Assembly (NCBI RefSeq): GCF_000297095.1
Contig: NZ_AEEA01000103.1
Span: forward strand, 1-56,326
Source of the DNA: Treponema primitia ZAS-1
GTDB lineage: Bacteria; Spirochaetota; Spirochaetia; Treponematales; Breznakiellaceae
Length of the DNA stretch: 56,326 nt
Reading direction: 5' to 3'
Positions within the stretch are counted from its first letter, which is position 1, and each line of letters starts with the position of its first letter. Below, piece by piece: positions 39,536 to 47,758 of the stretch. Below the pieces are notes generated by a model. It worked only from the letters and a program-made list of their open reading frames with translations, was not told where the DNA came from and did no database searches. The position numbers were made by a program, and so were the translations under genes.

Positions 39536-41437
39536 TTAGTGCGATATATTCAACTTAAACTCAGCTTCCCAACGTTCATCCGCCCCCAGATTCAGTACCA
39601 TAACCGGCATGAAACAAGTTGACTGATACTGATCTGTCACCAGATCCCGTATTTTCAGCTGGGTACGGATAGGCAGGATCCACCCGTCGAAGTCCCGGTC
39701 CGCCGTAAGGCTCAGGGTAAGTTCGTTTTTTATGTCCCGGAACTCTATGCCGCGGATATTGTTTATCTCCGCCCCTTCGCGGATCGCCGGCTCCGGGTCC
39801 TGGGCGTGGGAACGGAAAACTTTGAGTAGTTCCTCCCCATCACCGGAAAAGGAAAGATCTATCCGGGGGATAAACTTAAAGGCCGCCGGGGCTTTTCCGC
39901 GGTTGATCAGGGTGTAGTGAACACTCAGGGTGTCCTGCTTGAGGAGATACAGCTTTTCCATTTCAATCAAATCCAGATAGAATCCGTCTTTGGCGGAATT
40001 TTTCCCGGAGGGGAGGTGAAAACAGGCCCGCCCATGGGAACGATCCATATCAACAAGTTCGTAGTTTTCCTTTCCGCAGAAACGGGTACCCTCAAACCGG
40101 GCTTCCTCGGAACTATGGTCCACCGCATCCTTAAAGGAATACTCCGGGGGGGTTAAATGATCCGCAAAGGCGGTCCTCCGGTACGGAGCCCCGGAGAAGG
40201 TATCCAGGTAGTTCCAGGTTTTGGGAAGATAATCAAGCTCAAAGATACTGGCCCCGGCGCTTTTAACATAACAGTTGATATTCCGATCCTGGAAGAGATA
40301 TTCGGGACAGCCATCAAGGTCAAAATCAAAGGCTAAAAGGGAGGGGGTAAATTTGCCCTGGTTACGGCAGATCTTTTCGGCGCCCAAAAGGGCCTTGTAT
40401 ACCGCTTTCCGTAAGAAGGCCCGGTGGATACCGCCGGAAGCGCCGATTTCGGTGTCACAGAAAAGGGCATAACCCTGGGTCTTCCAAAGCTCTTCCCTGG
40501 CGTTCTGCTTCCGGGATTTGTCCCCCCGCAGTTGGTTGATAAGGGTATGGGTAAACATCATCTTAGCGTAAATGCCGTTGGACTCAGGGTAGTTAATCAA
40601 AAATTTTCGTTCCTGATCCCCGGGAAAATACGCTTTTTTAAGCTGCTCCTGGGTTTTATAAAATTTCCCCGGGGTGGTGAATGTCAGATCGGAGGAAAAA
40701 CGGGAGAGGGCTTCAAAAAAACGACCGTAACTGGTCTCCGGAGATTCCCCGGCATCTTCCGTGTAAAGCTGTTCCAGAAAAACGGTAAGCAGGGCTCCGG
40801 GCGAGGTTTCCGGTAAAGCCGACGGCGAGAACTCCTTCAGAAGGTTTTCCAGCACGAATACGGTGTCGTGGGTGGCAAAGGCCTTACACAGCCGGGCCGA
40901 TAAGGGAAAGACCGTGGTGATCTTCCCCTGGTTCTCGCTGATACAGGGGGCGCACAGGGCAAGACCGGAAAGCCCTGCGGAAACAAAGTGCTCCTCTTCC
41001 AGGAAGGTATAGTTCATGCCGCAGGTGTTAAGGATACCCACCAGCTGCTGCTCCCAGGCCGCTTCGGGAATCCAGCAGCCCTGGGGCCGTTTGCCGAATT
41101 TCTTCCGGAGATAGGCGGAGAGCATTTCAATCTGTCCAATCTTATCCGTTTGGGGAATCAGGGGCATCATGGGCTCATAAAAACCGCCCCCAAGGATCTC
41201 GACTTGCTTGCGGGAAATTAAATCCCCCAGAACCATGGTTAATTCGGGATGATTACCCTCCAACCAATTAAGAAGAACCCCGGAATAATGGAGAACCGCG
41301 GGAATTTTGGGATACTGGTTCAGGGTCTGAATAAAGGGTTTTAGCCGGGTAGTGTAGATATATTCACCCTCATCATCACCGGCGCCATAGGGGATATGAT
41401 TATGGGAACCTAAAACAATACTCAGCCTGTCTTTCAT
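39536..41437 (-). CDS. GH57-family glucanotransferase/amylase-like enzyme
   Basis: This 633-residue protein begins LSIVLGSHNHIPYG, the first conserved region of GH57, followed by EILGGGFYEPMMPLIP and RPQGCWIPEAAWEQ, where the Glu fits the catalytic nucleophile. The C-terminal half is beta-rich like the DUF1925/DUF1926 domains of 4-alpha-glucanotransferases. It would act on alpha-1,4-glucans, fitting GlgC and the GH13 enzyme nearby. Debranching or amylase action cannot be excluded. It lies 45 nt downstream of rnfA on the same strand and may be co-transcribed. No Shine-Dalgarno is visible. Confidence 0.85.
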   Translation of the reverse strand: MKDRLSIVLGSHNHIPYGAGDDEGEYIYTTRLKPFIQTLNQYPKIPAVLHYSGVLLNWLEGNHPELTMVLGDLISRKQVEILGGGFYEPMMPLIPQTDKIGQIEMLSAYLRKKFGKRPQGCWIPEAAWEQQLVGILNTCGMNYTFLEEEHFVSAGLSGLALCAPCISENQGKITTVFPLSARLCKAFATHDTVFVLENLLKEFSPSALPETSPGALLTVFLEQLYTEDAGESPETSYGRFFEALSRFSSDLTFTTPGKFYKTQEQLKKAYFPGDQERKFLINYPESNGIYAKMMFTHTLINQLRGDKSRKQNAREELWKTQGYALFCDTEIGASGGIHRAFLRKAVYKALLGAEKICRNQGKFTPSLLAFDFDLDGCPEYLFQDRNINCYVKSAGASIFELDYLPKTWNYLDTFSGAPYRRTAFADHLTPPEYSFKDAVDHSSEEARFEGTRFCGKENYELVDMDRSHGRACFHLPSGKNSAKDGFYLDLIEMEKLYLLKQDTLSVHYTLINRGKAPAAFKFIPRIDLSFSGDGEELLKVFRSHAQDPEPAIREGAEINNIRGIEFRDIKNELTLSLTADRDFDGWILPIRTQLKIRDLVTDQYQSTCFMPVMVLNLGADERWEAEFKLNISH

Positions 41438-41482
41438 TTATCGCTTATAGTAAACTACTTTTCCCGTCATGAAAAGCGTACC

Positions 41483-42145
41483 TTAAAAAAATCCCAGGGC
41501 CCTAAGAAAGATAGCCGAGACGGAAGAAAAAATCAGAGAAAGCAGACCCATGGAGATAAGCATCAGCGGAGAGCCGCGGAAAGTTCCGGGCACCGCTTCC
41601 AGGAAAGAACGCTTACTGATTTCCCGAAGGATCAGCGTTGAGGCAAGGCAGCCCAGAGAAAAACCCAGGGAAAGCACCAGGGCTTCCACCGGTGAAACCG
41701 CAAGGCGAAGGGTCAGAAACAGGGATGCCAGGACCAGGCCATTGTAGGAAGACAGGGGGGTTCCGTCGCGGTTTAGGCCGGTACTTTCAGCGAGCTTCCA
41801 GGGGCTAAAACTTTCCCGCTTTGTCCTGCCGGGCTTATTCAGGGTAAATTTTCCATCGGGGAAAAAATAAACAAACACCAGTTCCAGGGTCATAGAGATC
41901 AGCACCGCAGCGGGAAAGAGCAGGAAGGATTCCAAAAACCCAAAGGCCGGCGGGCTCAGCACATAGGTAAAAAAGAACCAAAGGATCAGGACGGATATAA
42001 AATGTATGGCCCAAAAGGGGACGGAAAGCTTTCCCGGGGATTCCGAAGCTTCAGGTTCGATAATTCTACAAATACCAAGACCGAACTGAAGTAACAGGTT
42101 TAAGGTCAGGCCGGAAAGAACAGCCAAGGTACCTAAGGTTGTCAT
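41483..42145 (-). CDS. rnfA: RnfA-like membrane subunit (divergent)
   Basis: This 220-residue protein has about six membrane helices and recognisable RnfA traces: LNLLLQFGLGIC near residue 20, PLSSYNGLVLASLFLTLRLA near 130, and GSPLMLISMGLLSLIF near the end. The first cysteine is kept, but the second (NC in canonical PLxxxNCAxxG) is replaced by NG. Together with RnfE these cysteines normally hold a [2Fe-2S] cluster in the membrane. A hydrophilic insertion (FPDGKFTLNKPGRTKRESFSP) is unusual. ATG 42145 overlaps the rnfE stop as TGATG and has GAGGAG upstream. Confidence 0.78.
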   Translation of the reverse strand: MTTLGTLAVLSGLTLNLLLQFGLGICRIIEPEASESPGKLSVPFWAIHFISVLILWFFFTYVLSPPAFGFLESFLLFPAAVLISMTLELVFVYFFPDGKFTLNKPGRTKRESFSPWKLAESTGLNRDGTPLSSYNGLVLASLFLTLRLAVSPVEALVLSLGFSLGCLASTLILREISKRSFLEAVPGTFRGSPLMLISMGLLSLIFSSVSAIFLRALGFF

Positions 42146-42777
42146 CACTTCTCCTCGGTGTGGATATACCGGTTTCTGAACCGGCGAAATAGGGTCAAGC
42201 CATAGCCCAGAAGCAGAAGCCCCCCGGAAGAACCGGCGATAATCTGTACGGGAAAATAAAGGGAGGAACCAAAGGATATCAGGGTTATTATCCCCTGGGG
42301 TCCGCCGGGAAGGGAAAAGGAACCGAAACCCAGGGGTTCCCGGATTAATGCCAGAGCGATAAGTATCCCAACCAAAACCAGGGCTTCCAAGAGGGCCGTC
42401 AGGATGAATTCTTCGGGATCAAGCGCCTCCAAGCGGCTGCATACCCCGGAACCGATACAGGACAGGGGGGCAAGGAGTATCAAAAAGGTGGTCTCCATGG
42501 CTAAAAAGGGACTGGCAAAATAAATAAGCAGAAGATACAGGCTTCCCAGAAAACTGGACAGGAAAATCCAGACTATTTCCCGCCCCTTTTGGGGAAGTAT
42601 GGGCTTTGCGAAACTCAGTATCAATATCGTCAACCCATAGGTCCAGAGAAGTGCCCCGGCAGCGATGATAGCAAAGGCCAGACGGCTTGTGGCCATGATC
42701 ATAAGCCCCGCGCTGATCATGGTGGAAAGGGGCGCATTGGTTCCCCAGAAAAGGGGGGATTGGGTACGATTGTTCAT
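42145..42777 (-). CDS. rnfE: RnfE-like membrane subunit (divergent)
   Basis: With ATG 42777 (GGGAG upstream, overlapping the previous stop as ATGA) this is 210 residues with six predicted membrane helices. The position in the cluster and the fragment LIREPLGFGSFSLPGG fit RnfE. The canonical LGxCPxLAV near the N-terminus is ISAGLMIMA here, so that cysteine is missing. The second motif region has LSCIGSGVCSRLEAL in place of NCxxLGRAEAF. It probably still packs against RnfA. Confidence 0.72.
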   Translation of the reverse strand: MNNRTQSPLFWGTNAPLSTMISAGLMIMATSRLAFAIIAAGALLWTYGLTILILSFAKPILPQKGREIVWIFLSSFLGSLYLLLIYFASPFLAMETTFLILLAPLSCIGSGVCSRLEALDPEEFILTALLEALVLVGILIALALIREPLGFGSFSLPGGPQGIITLISFGSSLYFPVQIIAGSSGGLLLLGYGLTLFRRFRNRYIHTEEK

Positions 42778-43256
42778 TTTTTCTCCCTCAGGATGGCTTC
42801 TCCCGCTGCCAGACGATTGATATAAGCATGAAGAACCCCCTGGGGCAGCCGGTCCAGGATCTGGGCGGAATGGGCGCCCAGGGGTATGGGTTGCCCCATC
42901 TCGCCCCAGGGGGAAACAAAAATCACGTAGGGAGCCAGAAGCCCCTCCGCCATAATGGAAAAGACCACTGCCTTCTCTGCACTGTTGTACAGGGAATACC
43001 AGCTTCCCAATTGGGCAGCCTTCCCCGCTTTCCACCGGGGTATCGATTTATCCGCCGTAAAGGGCGCCTCCAGCTGCCGACCCTCCTCCATATTGCGGAG
43101 GGTACTATTGATATTCCGAATGATAATCCTTGTCCGCACCGGGCGGGTAAGGAACCAGGTAAGGCCGGCGATAAGAAACAATCCGGCAATCCACCCCAGA
43201 AAGATCCCCAGTCCCTTAAGTTTTCCGGAGACCAACTTGGAATTAAGGCTGAACAT
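42774..43256 (-). CDS. rnfG: RnfG-position periplasmic subunit lacking the FMN motif
   Basis: From ATG 43256, inside the rnfD 3' end, this is 160 residues. One N-terminal membrane anchor (GLGIFLGWIAGLFLIAGLTWFL) precedes a periplasmic domain. Gene order D-G-E-A and topology fit RnfG, but the covalent FMN site (SGATxT) and the ETPGLG motif are absent, and the domain is short. The family call rests mainly on position. The start overlaps the diverged mini-repeat region at the end of rnfD by a few bases only on its outer side. Confidence 0.6.
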   Translation of the reverse strand: MFSLNSKLVSGKLKGLGIFLGWIAGLFLIAGLTWFLTRPVRTRIIIRNINSTLRNMEEGRQLEAPFTADKSIPRWKAGKAAQLGSWYSLYNSAEKAVVFSIMAEGLLAPYVIFVSPWGEMGQPIPLGAHSAQILDRLPQGVLHAYINRLAAGEAILREKK

Positions 43257-44352
43257 CGACACCTCCACGGGAAACTTCGTTGGAAGTACCGGTATAGAAA
43301 ATCCGGGTTTCAAAGTAACGAAATAAGGGCACCAGGGCATTGAGCAGAACAACCGCAAAGAAGGCGCCATAGGGTTCAAAGCCCCAGTAACGGAATACAA
43401 AACTGAGGACGCCCCCCAGAATAGTGATGATTAACACGCCGATACGGGACTTCGGCCCCGTTGAAGGATCCGCAGCCAGGATGAAAGCCGCCACCAGGGT
43501 ACCCCCGGAAAGAAGGCCAAAGAGCATATCCCCACCGCCTAAAACTCCCCCAACGGGAAAGGCGCCGAAGGCCCTGACGAGGAGGCAATAGACTCCAAGA
43601 TAGGAGATGGGTATCCAGGAACGACTTATCCGGCAGGCGGTAATGATAATCGTGCCCAAAAGGAGGGCTAAAAGTCCCCGTTCCGCGATAATCCCCGGCC
43701 CGGAATAAACCAGAAGATCGATATATCCCCCGGGCAATTCAGAAGAGGTGAGGGAAAAAATTGTTTTGTTAAGTAGGGAGGTCCAAAATATATCCAGGGG
43801 TTCTTGCTCGAAAATTACAGGGGCCAGGGTTCCCGGCAAAGCAAGGGAAGAATCCTTCAGGGCATCGGCGAAAGCCCCGGGCCAACCGAAGCGGATAAAG
43901 AGCCATGCCCCTAAGGCAGGATTAACCCAGTTGCATCCCAGACCGCCGAAGCTGTGTTTAATCACCGCCATGGCGAACATGGAACCCAGAAAGGCCAGAA
44001 GCGGGTGAATCTGATTGGGCAGGAGAAGGGTCAAAATCAAGGCCGAGGCAACGGCGCTGCCGTCCCGGTACACCCCAGTCAGACCTGTTTCCCTGCTGCC
44101 TCCATGGAGGATAAAACGCCTCAGGGCTATGTTGTCGATTAGCAATTCGGTGAGCAATGCCCCGGCCACCGCTGCAAGGGCAACGAACAGGGAAGCAAAG
44201 GAATCGGTCATCGAGGATTGCAGAATTGCCAACCCCGCACAAACACTCACCATCCACATCCGGGTCGAACTTGAACAGGCCAGGTTTACCTGGGGTTTTT
44301 GAAAAAGTACCCGCTGGGGAGACGGCCCATGGGATCTGATAGTATTATTCAC
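43243..44352 (-). CDS. rnfD: RnfD-like membrane subunit (divergent)
   Basis: With GTG 44352 (8-nt overlap with rnfC) this is 369 residues with about nine membrane helices. It has RnfD landmarks: FGGLGCNWVNPALGAWLFIRF, GGVLGGGDMLFGLLSGGTLVAAFILAADPSTGP, and FEPYGAFFAVVLLNALVPL. The covalent FMN threonine motif SGATP is not found where expected (EPLDIFWTSLLNKTIF). The C-terminus TSNEVSRGGVDVQP comes largely from a diverged mini-repeat (43266-43285). Confidence 0.82.
   Translation of the reverse strand: MNNTIRSHGPSPQRVLFQKPQVNLACSSSTRMWMVSVCAGLAILQSSMTDSFASLFVALAAVAGALLTELLIDNIALRRFILHGGSRETGLTGVYRDGSAVASALILTLLLPNQIHPLLAFLGSMFAMAVIKHSFGGLGCNWVNPALGAWLFIRFGWPGAFADALKDSSLALPGTLAPVIFEQEPLDIFWTSLLNKTIFSLTSSELPGGYIDLLVYSGPGIIAERGLLALLLGTIIITACRISRSWIPISYLGVYCLLVRAFGAFPVGGVLGGGDMLFGLLSGGTLVAAFILAADPSTGPKSRIGVLIITILGGVLSFVFRYWGFEPYGAFFAVVLLNALVPLFRYFETRIFYTGTSNEVSRGGVDVQP
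43266..43285 (+). repeat. Diverged mini-repeat core at the end of rnfD
   Basis: This matches CGCGGGAAACTTCGTTGCAA at 18 of 20 positions. On the rnfD coding strand it is read in a third frame as SNEVSRG, eight codons from the stop, just upstream of the rnfG start. Confidence 0.7.
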
Positions 44353-45196
44353 CGGCAAACTTGGACTCCCCTCGCGCATAGTTGGTAATAACCGTACTCA
44401 ACGGCAGCCGGGAAGGACAAAACACCTCGCAGCAACCGCATCCGTGGCAGCGGCCCGCCATGACCGGACCGTAGCCCTCCATTGCCGCATCGGAAGAATT
44501 ATTTTCTGCGGCTTTAAAGAGCTCCTCCGGATCCAGCCCCACGGGACATACAGCACGGCATTCTCCGCAGCTGATACAGTGCCGGACCTTACCGTCCCCG
44601 GGCTGATCTTCCAGAAGGGCAAAAACCGCATAGGTAGTTTTTATAACCGGTTCATCCAGATCCTGCACCATACGGCCCAGGATGGGAGAACCGGTGGCTA
44701 TTCGTTTTGGCGTACCGGTAAACCCACCGCATTCTTCAAAAAGATCCCCTATCCGGGCGCCGATCCGTACCTTCATTACCTGAGGTTTTTGTACTGCGGA
44801 ACCGCCGATCGCCACATACCGGTCCAGAATCGGATGCCGCATCTTTACCGCATCGTGGATTGCCGCCAGAGTGGCAGGCCCCAAAAGCAGGATATTTCCC
44901 AAATCAAGGGATTCCCTTTTGGCATAGATCCGCAGGACCAGTTCCAGTTCCCGCCGGTTCCGCTGGGGGTAGCGGGAACCTACTATTGCAACCGAGGCGG
45001 GGATATCAAAGGCCGAAGCTTCCGCGAGGAAAAGATCCCCCAGTTTTTGTTCTTTTGCAGAAACTGCATAAACGATACGTTCAGCCAGAGCGGCGCGGGC
45101 GGCAATAACGCTCCCCTCCACCACCGCTTTAAGCCGTTCCCGGCAGAGCACATAATCCGCCGCAAGCCAGGGATCGTCAAAAACACAACGAACCAC
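44345..45196 (-). CDS. rnfC: RnfC-like subunit, C-terminal part (after frameshift)
   Basis: This carries the SLBB-like and ferredoxin parts of RnfC. Two intact [4Fe-4S] motifs are visible: CISCGECRAVCP and CHGCGCCEVFCP, with PVIKTTYAVFALLEDQ before them. The canonical L(I/V)NxxECEPY region is LVVRCVFDDPWLAADYVL here, so the Glu-Cys-Glu is lost. It joins the N-terminal frame if one G is added to the GGGGGCCCCC at about 45208-45217, reading EGGPRTLVVRCVFDD. ATG 45196-style starts inside this part are not likely to be real. Confidence 0.8.
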   Translation of the reverse strand: MVRCVFDDPWLAADYVLCRERLKAVVEGSVIAARAALAERIVYAVSAKEQKLGDLFLAEASAFDIPASVAIVGSRYPQRNRRELELVLRIYAKRESLDLGNILLLGPATLAAIHDAVKMRHPILDRYVAIGGSAVQKPQVMKVRIGARIGDLFEECGGFTGTPKRIATGSPILGRMVQDLDEPVIKTTYAVFALLEDQPGDGKVRHCISCGECRAVCPVGLDPEELFKAAENNSSDAAMEGYGPVMAGRCHGCGCCEVFCPSRLPLSTVITNYARGESKFAGE

Positions 45197-45690
45197 CAGC
45201 GTACGGGGGCCCCCTCCTTGGCCTGAAAGGAGGCAATCAGTTCCGATGCCGGAAGGCCGGAGCTTTCCATGGCAACTACCCCGTATTCCGAAATAAGCGC
45301 TTGAAGCGCCGTGGAGGTAAGTCCTTTCCAGGGAAAGATTTCCTCCCGGTGGCCCAGCTTATCAAAAGCCCCCTCCAGGCGTATCACCAGGGCATCGTTG
45401 GTATGCCCTTCGATCATCTTCCAGGAAACGGTACGTATCACTTTCCCGGGTACCGCAGCGTGGATATTCGCCGAACCCGGGTCCAGGGCCCGCCCTATGA
45501 GCATCCCCTCTTTTACCGAATCCCCTACGGAAACCACGGGCAAGGCCCTGCTCCCCGTATGATGGACCAGGGGGAAAATCGAAAGGGCCGGTAAAAAGGC
45601 GGTGACACAGGTATCCCGGGAAGGCGCCGAGGGGTCTTCAAACTGTATCCCCCCGCGGGGAAATGTATATACTTTGGTCTTTGTTAACAT
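44983..45690 (-). CDS. rnfC: RnfC-like subunit, N-terminal part (before frameshift)
   Basis: The true coding part runs from ATG 45690 (AAAGGGA upstream) to about 45210: YTFPRGGIQFEDP, a lipoyl-like domain (VSVGDSVKEGMLIGRA...AAVPGKVIRTV), then GVVAMESSGLPASELIASF. The last replaces the canonical GxGGAGFPTxxK loop that binds FMN/NADH. Beyond 45210 this frame is out of register and meaningless. The gene follows the 480-residue membrane protein by 21 nt. Confidence 0.78.
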   Translation of the reverse strand: MLTKTKVYTFPRGGIQFEDPSAPSRDTCVTAFLPALSIFPLVHHTGSRALPVVSVGDSVKEGMLIGRALDPGSANIHAAVPGKVIRTVSWKMIEGHTNDALVIRLEGAFDKLGHREEIFPWKGLTSTALQALISEYGVVAMESSGLPASELIASFQAKEGAPVRWWFVVFLTIPGLRRIMCSAGNGLKRWWRGALLPPAPLWLNVSFMQFLQKNKNWGIFSSRKLRPLISPPRLQ

Positions 45691-45711
45691 CTGTCCCTTT
45701 CATGCCGTGAA

Positions 45712-47154
45712 TTATGCGGCGATTTGTTTATTCATATACATAGAAAATATTCCCCTCATTCTATGTCCCCGTTTGTCTTTGAAGATTAGGGGAATACACA
45801 GACTGAAGGCAATTAATAGGCAAATAAGTCCCCCCGAATGGGGTGGAACGAAACCTGAATCAGTATAAGCGTAATTGGTAAGAAAATCTATCAGCCCTTC
45901 CAGAGGGAAAGGGGGGATCTCCATAGGATCTTCGAATACAATTTCCCCGGAATTATTACTGTCGATGAGCCCGTCTTCGGCCAGGGAGTACCGCAGATAG
46001 CCTTGGGATGGCTCTCCCAGGGGCATAAACGAAAAAATCCGCTGAAATTCGACATGCTCCCGGTACCTTGCTGCGGTCGGAGCCTCCGGACCCTTCCACC
46101 CGGTCCATACCCGGGACGCCGCGGGGGAGGAATTACCGGTGGAATTCCCGGTAAAAAACATAGGCAGGAAGAGGAGAACCAGAGCAGCCAGGGTAAAGGG
46201 AAACATGATTCGGGAATACCGGGAAGGACGCCGGGCAATACCGGTTATCTGTACCGGCAGAAAACGGATATGCCCCTGGTGAGCCTCCCGATAGGCTTCA
46301 GCCCAGAGGGAGAGGCAGAGGATGGCCAGGAAAAAGAGCAATCCCATAATGACGCTTAGCGGGGGAAGGGCCCCAAGAACCGCGATAAACCCCAGGGCAA
46401 TAAGAAACAGGGCTGATAGTATCCAGGTTCCCCTGGAAGCCAGGGTTCCAAGGGCGGGCTTGCCATAACGCCGGGAAACAAAATATTCCCGTACCGGTTC
46501 CCGGAGGAGCCGGGAAAGGCCGGCCAGAACCGCCATCAGGGCAAAACCCGGAACACCCAGCCCCGCCAGAACCGCCCAGAGGGGGAGAAAAAGGGCCGTA
46601 AACAGGAGATCTTCGGAAAAAAGAAGGGCAAAGGCTGCGGCGGCAATAAAAAGTATACCGGGCAACAAAACAGACCTGGGAGGCGTCAGGACTGATAGCG
46701 AAAAGGGAATATCCCCCAGAGCAGCCTTGATCCGCCCCTCAAGATCCCCAAAATTTCCCCTAAGGGAGATAAAAAGCCGCCGATCCCCCTGGAAAACAAA
46801 GAAGGAACGGAGCTGTTCCGCATAACCGTCATTCCGAAGATCAAAGGGCTCGACCCTGTCCGGATAGATATCCAGGGGAATCCTTTCCAATTCCCCAAAA
46901 TCATCCAGAAATACCCATTGGGAGGACTCCCCGATAAGGTTTTTAACCCCACCTTGGGTCAAAAGTTCCTGAATAAGCCTATCGGGATAGGAATCATCAA
47001 GGGTCAACACGGCATATCCGTCCCCCTGGACACCATTCTTTAGACTGGGAGGAGAATTCCCCCGAGCCTGGGGGCCGTAGCAGAGGAGGAACAGCAAGGC
47101 GCCGGATACCAAGGATGCGAGTATTGAAATAAACAGAGATTTTAAAAAGGGCAT
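45712..47154 (-). CDS. Multi-pass membrane protein of unknown function in the Rnf operon
   Basis: This 480-residue protein has an N-terminal helix, a soluble region of about 130 residues (YAVLTLDDSYPDRLIQELLTQGGVKNLIGESSQWVFLDD...), then seven or so membrane helices. Another extracytoplasmic region (VEFQRIFSFMPLGEPSQGYLRYS) and a last helix close it. The family is not recognised. It lies between a divergent-PAP2 gene and rnfC with gaps of 13 and 21 nt, so it is probably co-transcribed with the Rnf-like genes. Confidence 0.78.
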   Translation of the reverse strand: MPFLKSLFISILASLVSGALLFLLCYGPQARGNSPPSLKNGVQGDGYAVLTLDDSYPDRLIQELLTQGGVKNLIGESSQWVFLDDFGELERIPLDIYPDRVEPFDLRNDGYAEQLRSFFVFQGDRRLFISLRGNFGDLEGRIKAALGDIPFSLSVLTPPRSVLLPGILFIAAAAFALLFSEDLLFTALFLPLWAVLAGLGVPGFALMAVLAGLSRLLREPVREYFVSRRYGKPALGTLASRGTWILSALFLIALGFIAVLGALPPLSVIMGLLFFLAILCLSLWAEAYREAHQGHIRFLPVQITGIARRPSRYSRIMFPFTLAALVLLFLPMFFTGNSTGNSSPAASRVWTGWKGPEAPTAARYREHVEFQRIFSFMPLGEPSQGYLRYSLAEDGLIDSNNSGEIVFEDPMEIPPFPLEGLIDFLTNYAYTDSGFVPPHSGGLICLLIAFSLCIPLIFKDKRGHRMRGIFSMYMNKQIAA

Positions 47155-47167
47155 AGACTAAGAAACC

Positions 47168-47656
47168 CTACAGATATGCATACGCCGCTGCTATAAATAT
47201 GCCCAGGAGGGCCCCAATTACCACTTCCAGGGGAGCATGCCCCTGCACTTCCTTTACCGGATGATACTCAAGGCCCATCCGTTCTCCCATGGTCCGCCCC
47301 AGGGAGTTGAGGGATTTAGCCTGTATCCCCGACGAACGGCGAACCCCCATGGCATCCCTCATTATTATGAGGGATATGAAAAAAGCAACCGCAAATAAAT
47401 TAGATTGCAGCCCCTCGTTCAGACCAACCGAAGTCGTCATAGCCGAAACCAAAGCCGCATGGCTTGAGGGCATTCCGCCGGTACGCCAGGCAATGGTTGC
47501 CAGAATCTCCCTGCCATTTCTCCGGTTTGTCTTCAGGAGCATTATCGCCGCTTTGACCACCTGGGCAAGAAACCAACTGGTAATCGCCGATAAAACTATT
47601 GGATTTTCGACAAAAGCCTTGAATGAGTCTGATCGAATCAACCTTGCCATGAACAT
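47168..47656 (-). CDS. Divergent PAP2-family membrane protein (YuiD-like)
   Basis: This 162-residue protein matches the divergent PAP2 (DUF212) family: NPIVLSAITSWFLAQVVK, RTGGMPSSHAALVSAM with the PSSH motif near residue 55, MRDAMGVRRSSGIQA, and GHAPLEVVIGALLG. Relatives resemble phosphatidic-acid phosphatases, but the activity of this branch is unsettled. It heads the operon that continues into the 480-residue protein and rnfC. ATG 47656 or 47650 may be used. Confidence 0.88.
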   Translation of the reverse strand: MFMARLIRSDSFKAFVENPIVLSAITSWFLAQVVKAAIMLLKTNRRNGREILATIAWRTGGMPSSHAALVSAMTTSVGLNEGLQSNLFAVAFFISLIIMRDAMGVRRSSGIQAKSLNSLGRTMGERMGLEYHPVKEVQGHAPLEVVIGALLGIFIAAAYAYL

Positions 47657-47758
47657 TATTAGTTAACCATTGCCTAGGTTTGGATAAAAGTCAAGGGCGC
47701 CCTGTACCGGTTCTTGAAATGACGCCGATAAACCAGGGCCCTGGTTTCTCCTGCGGCC

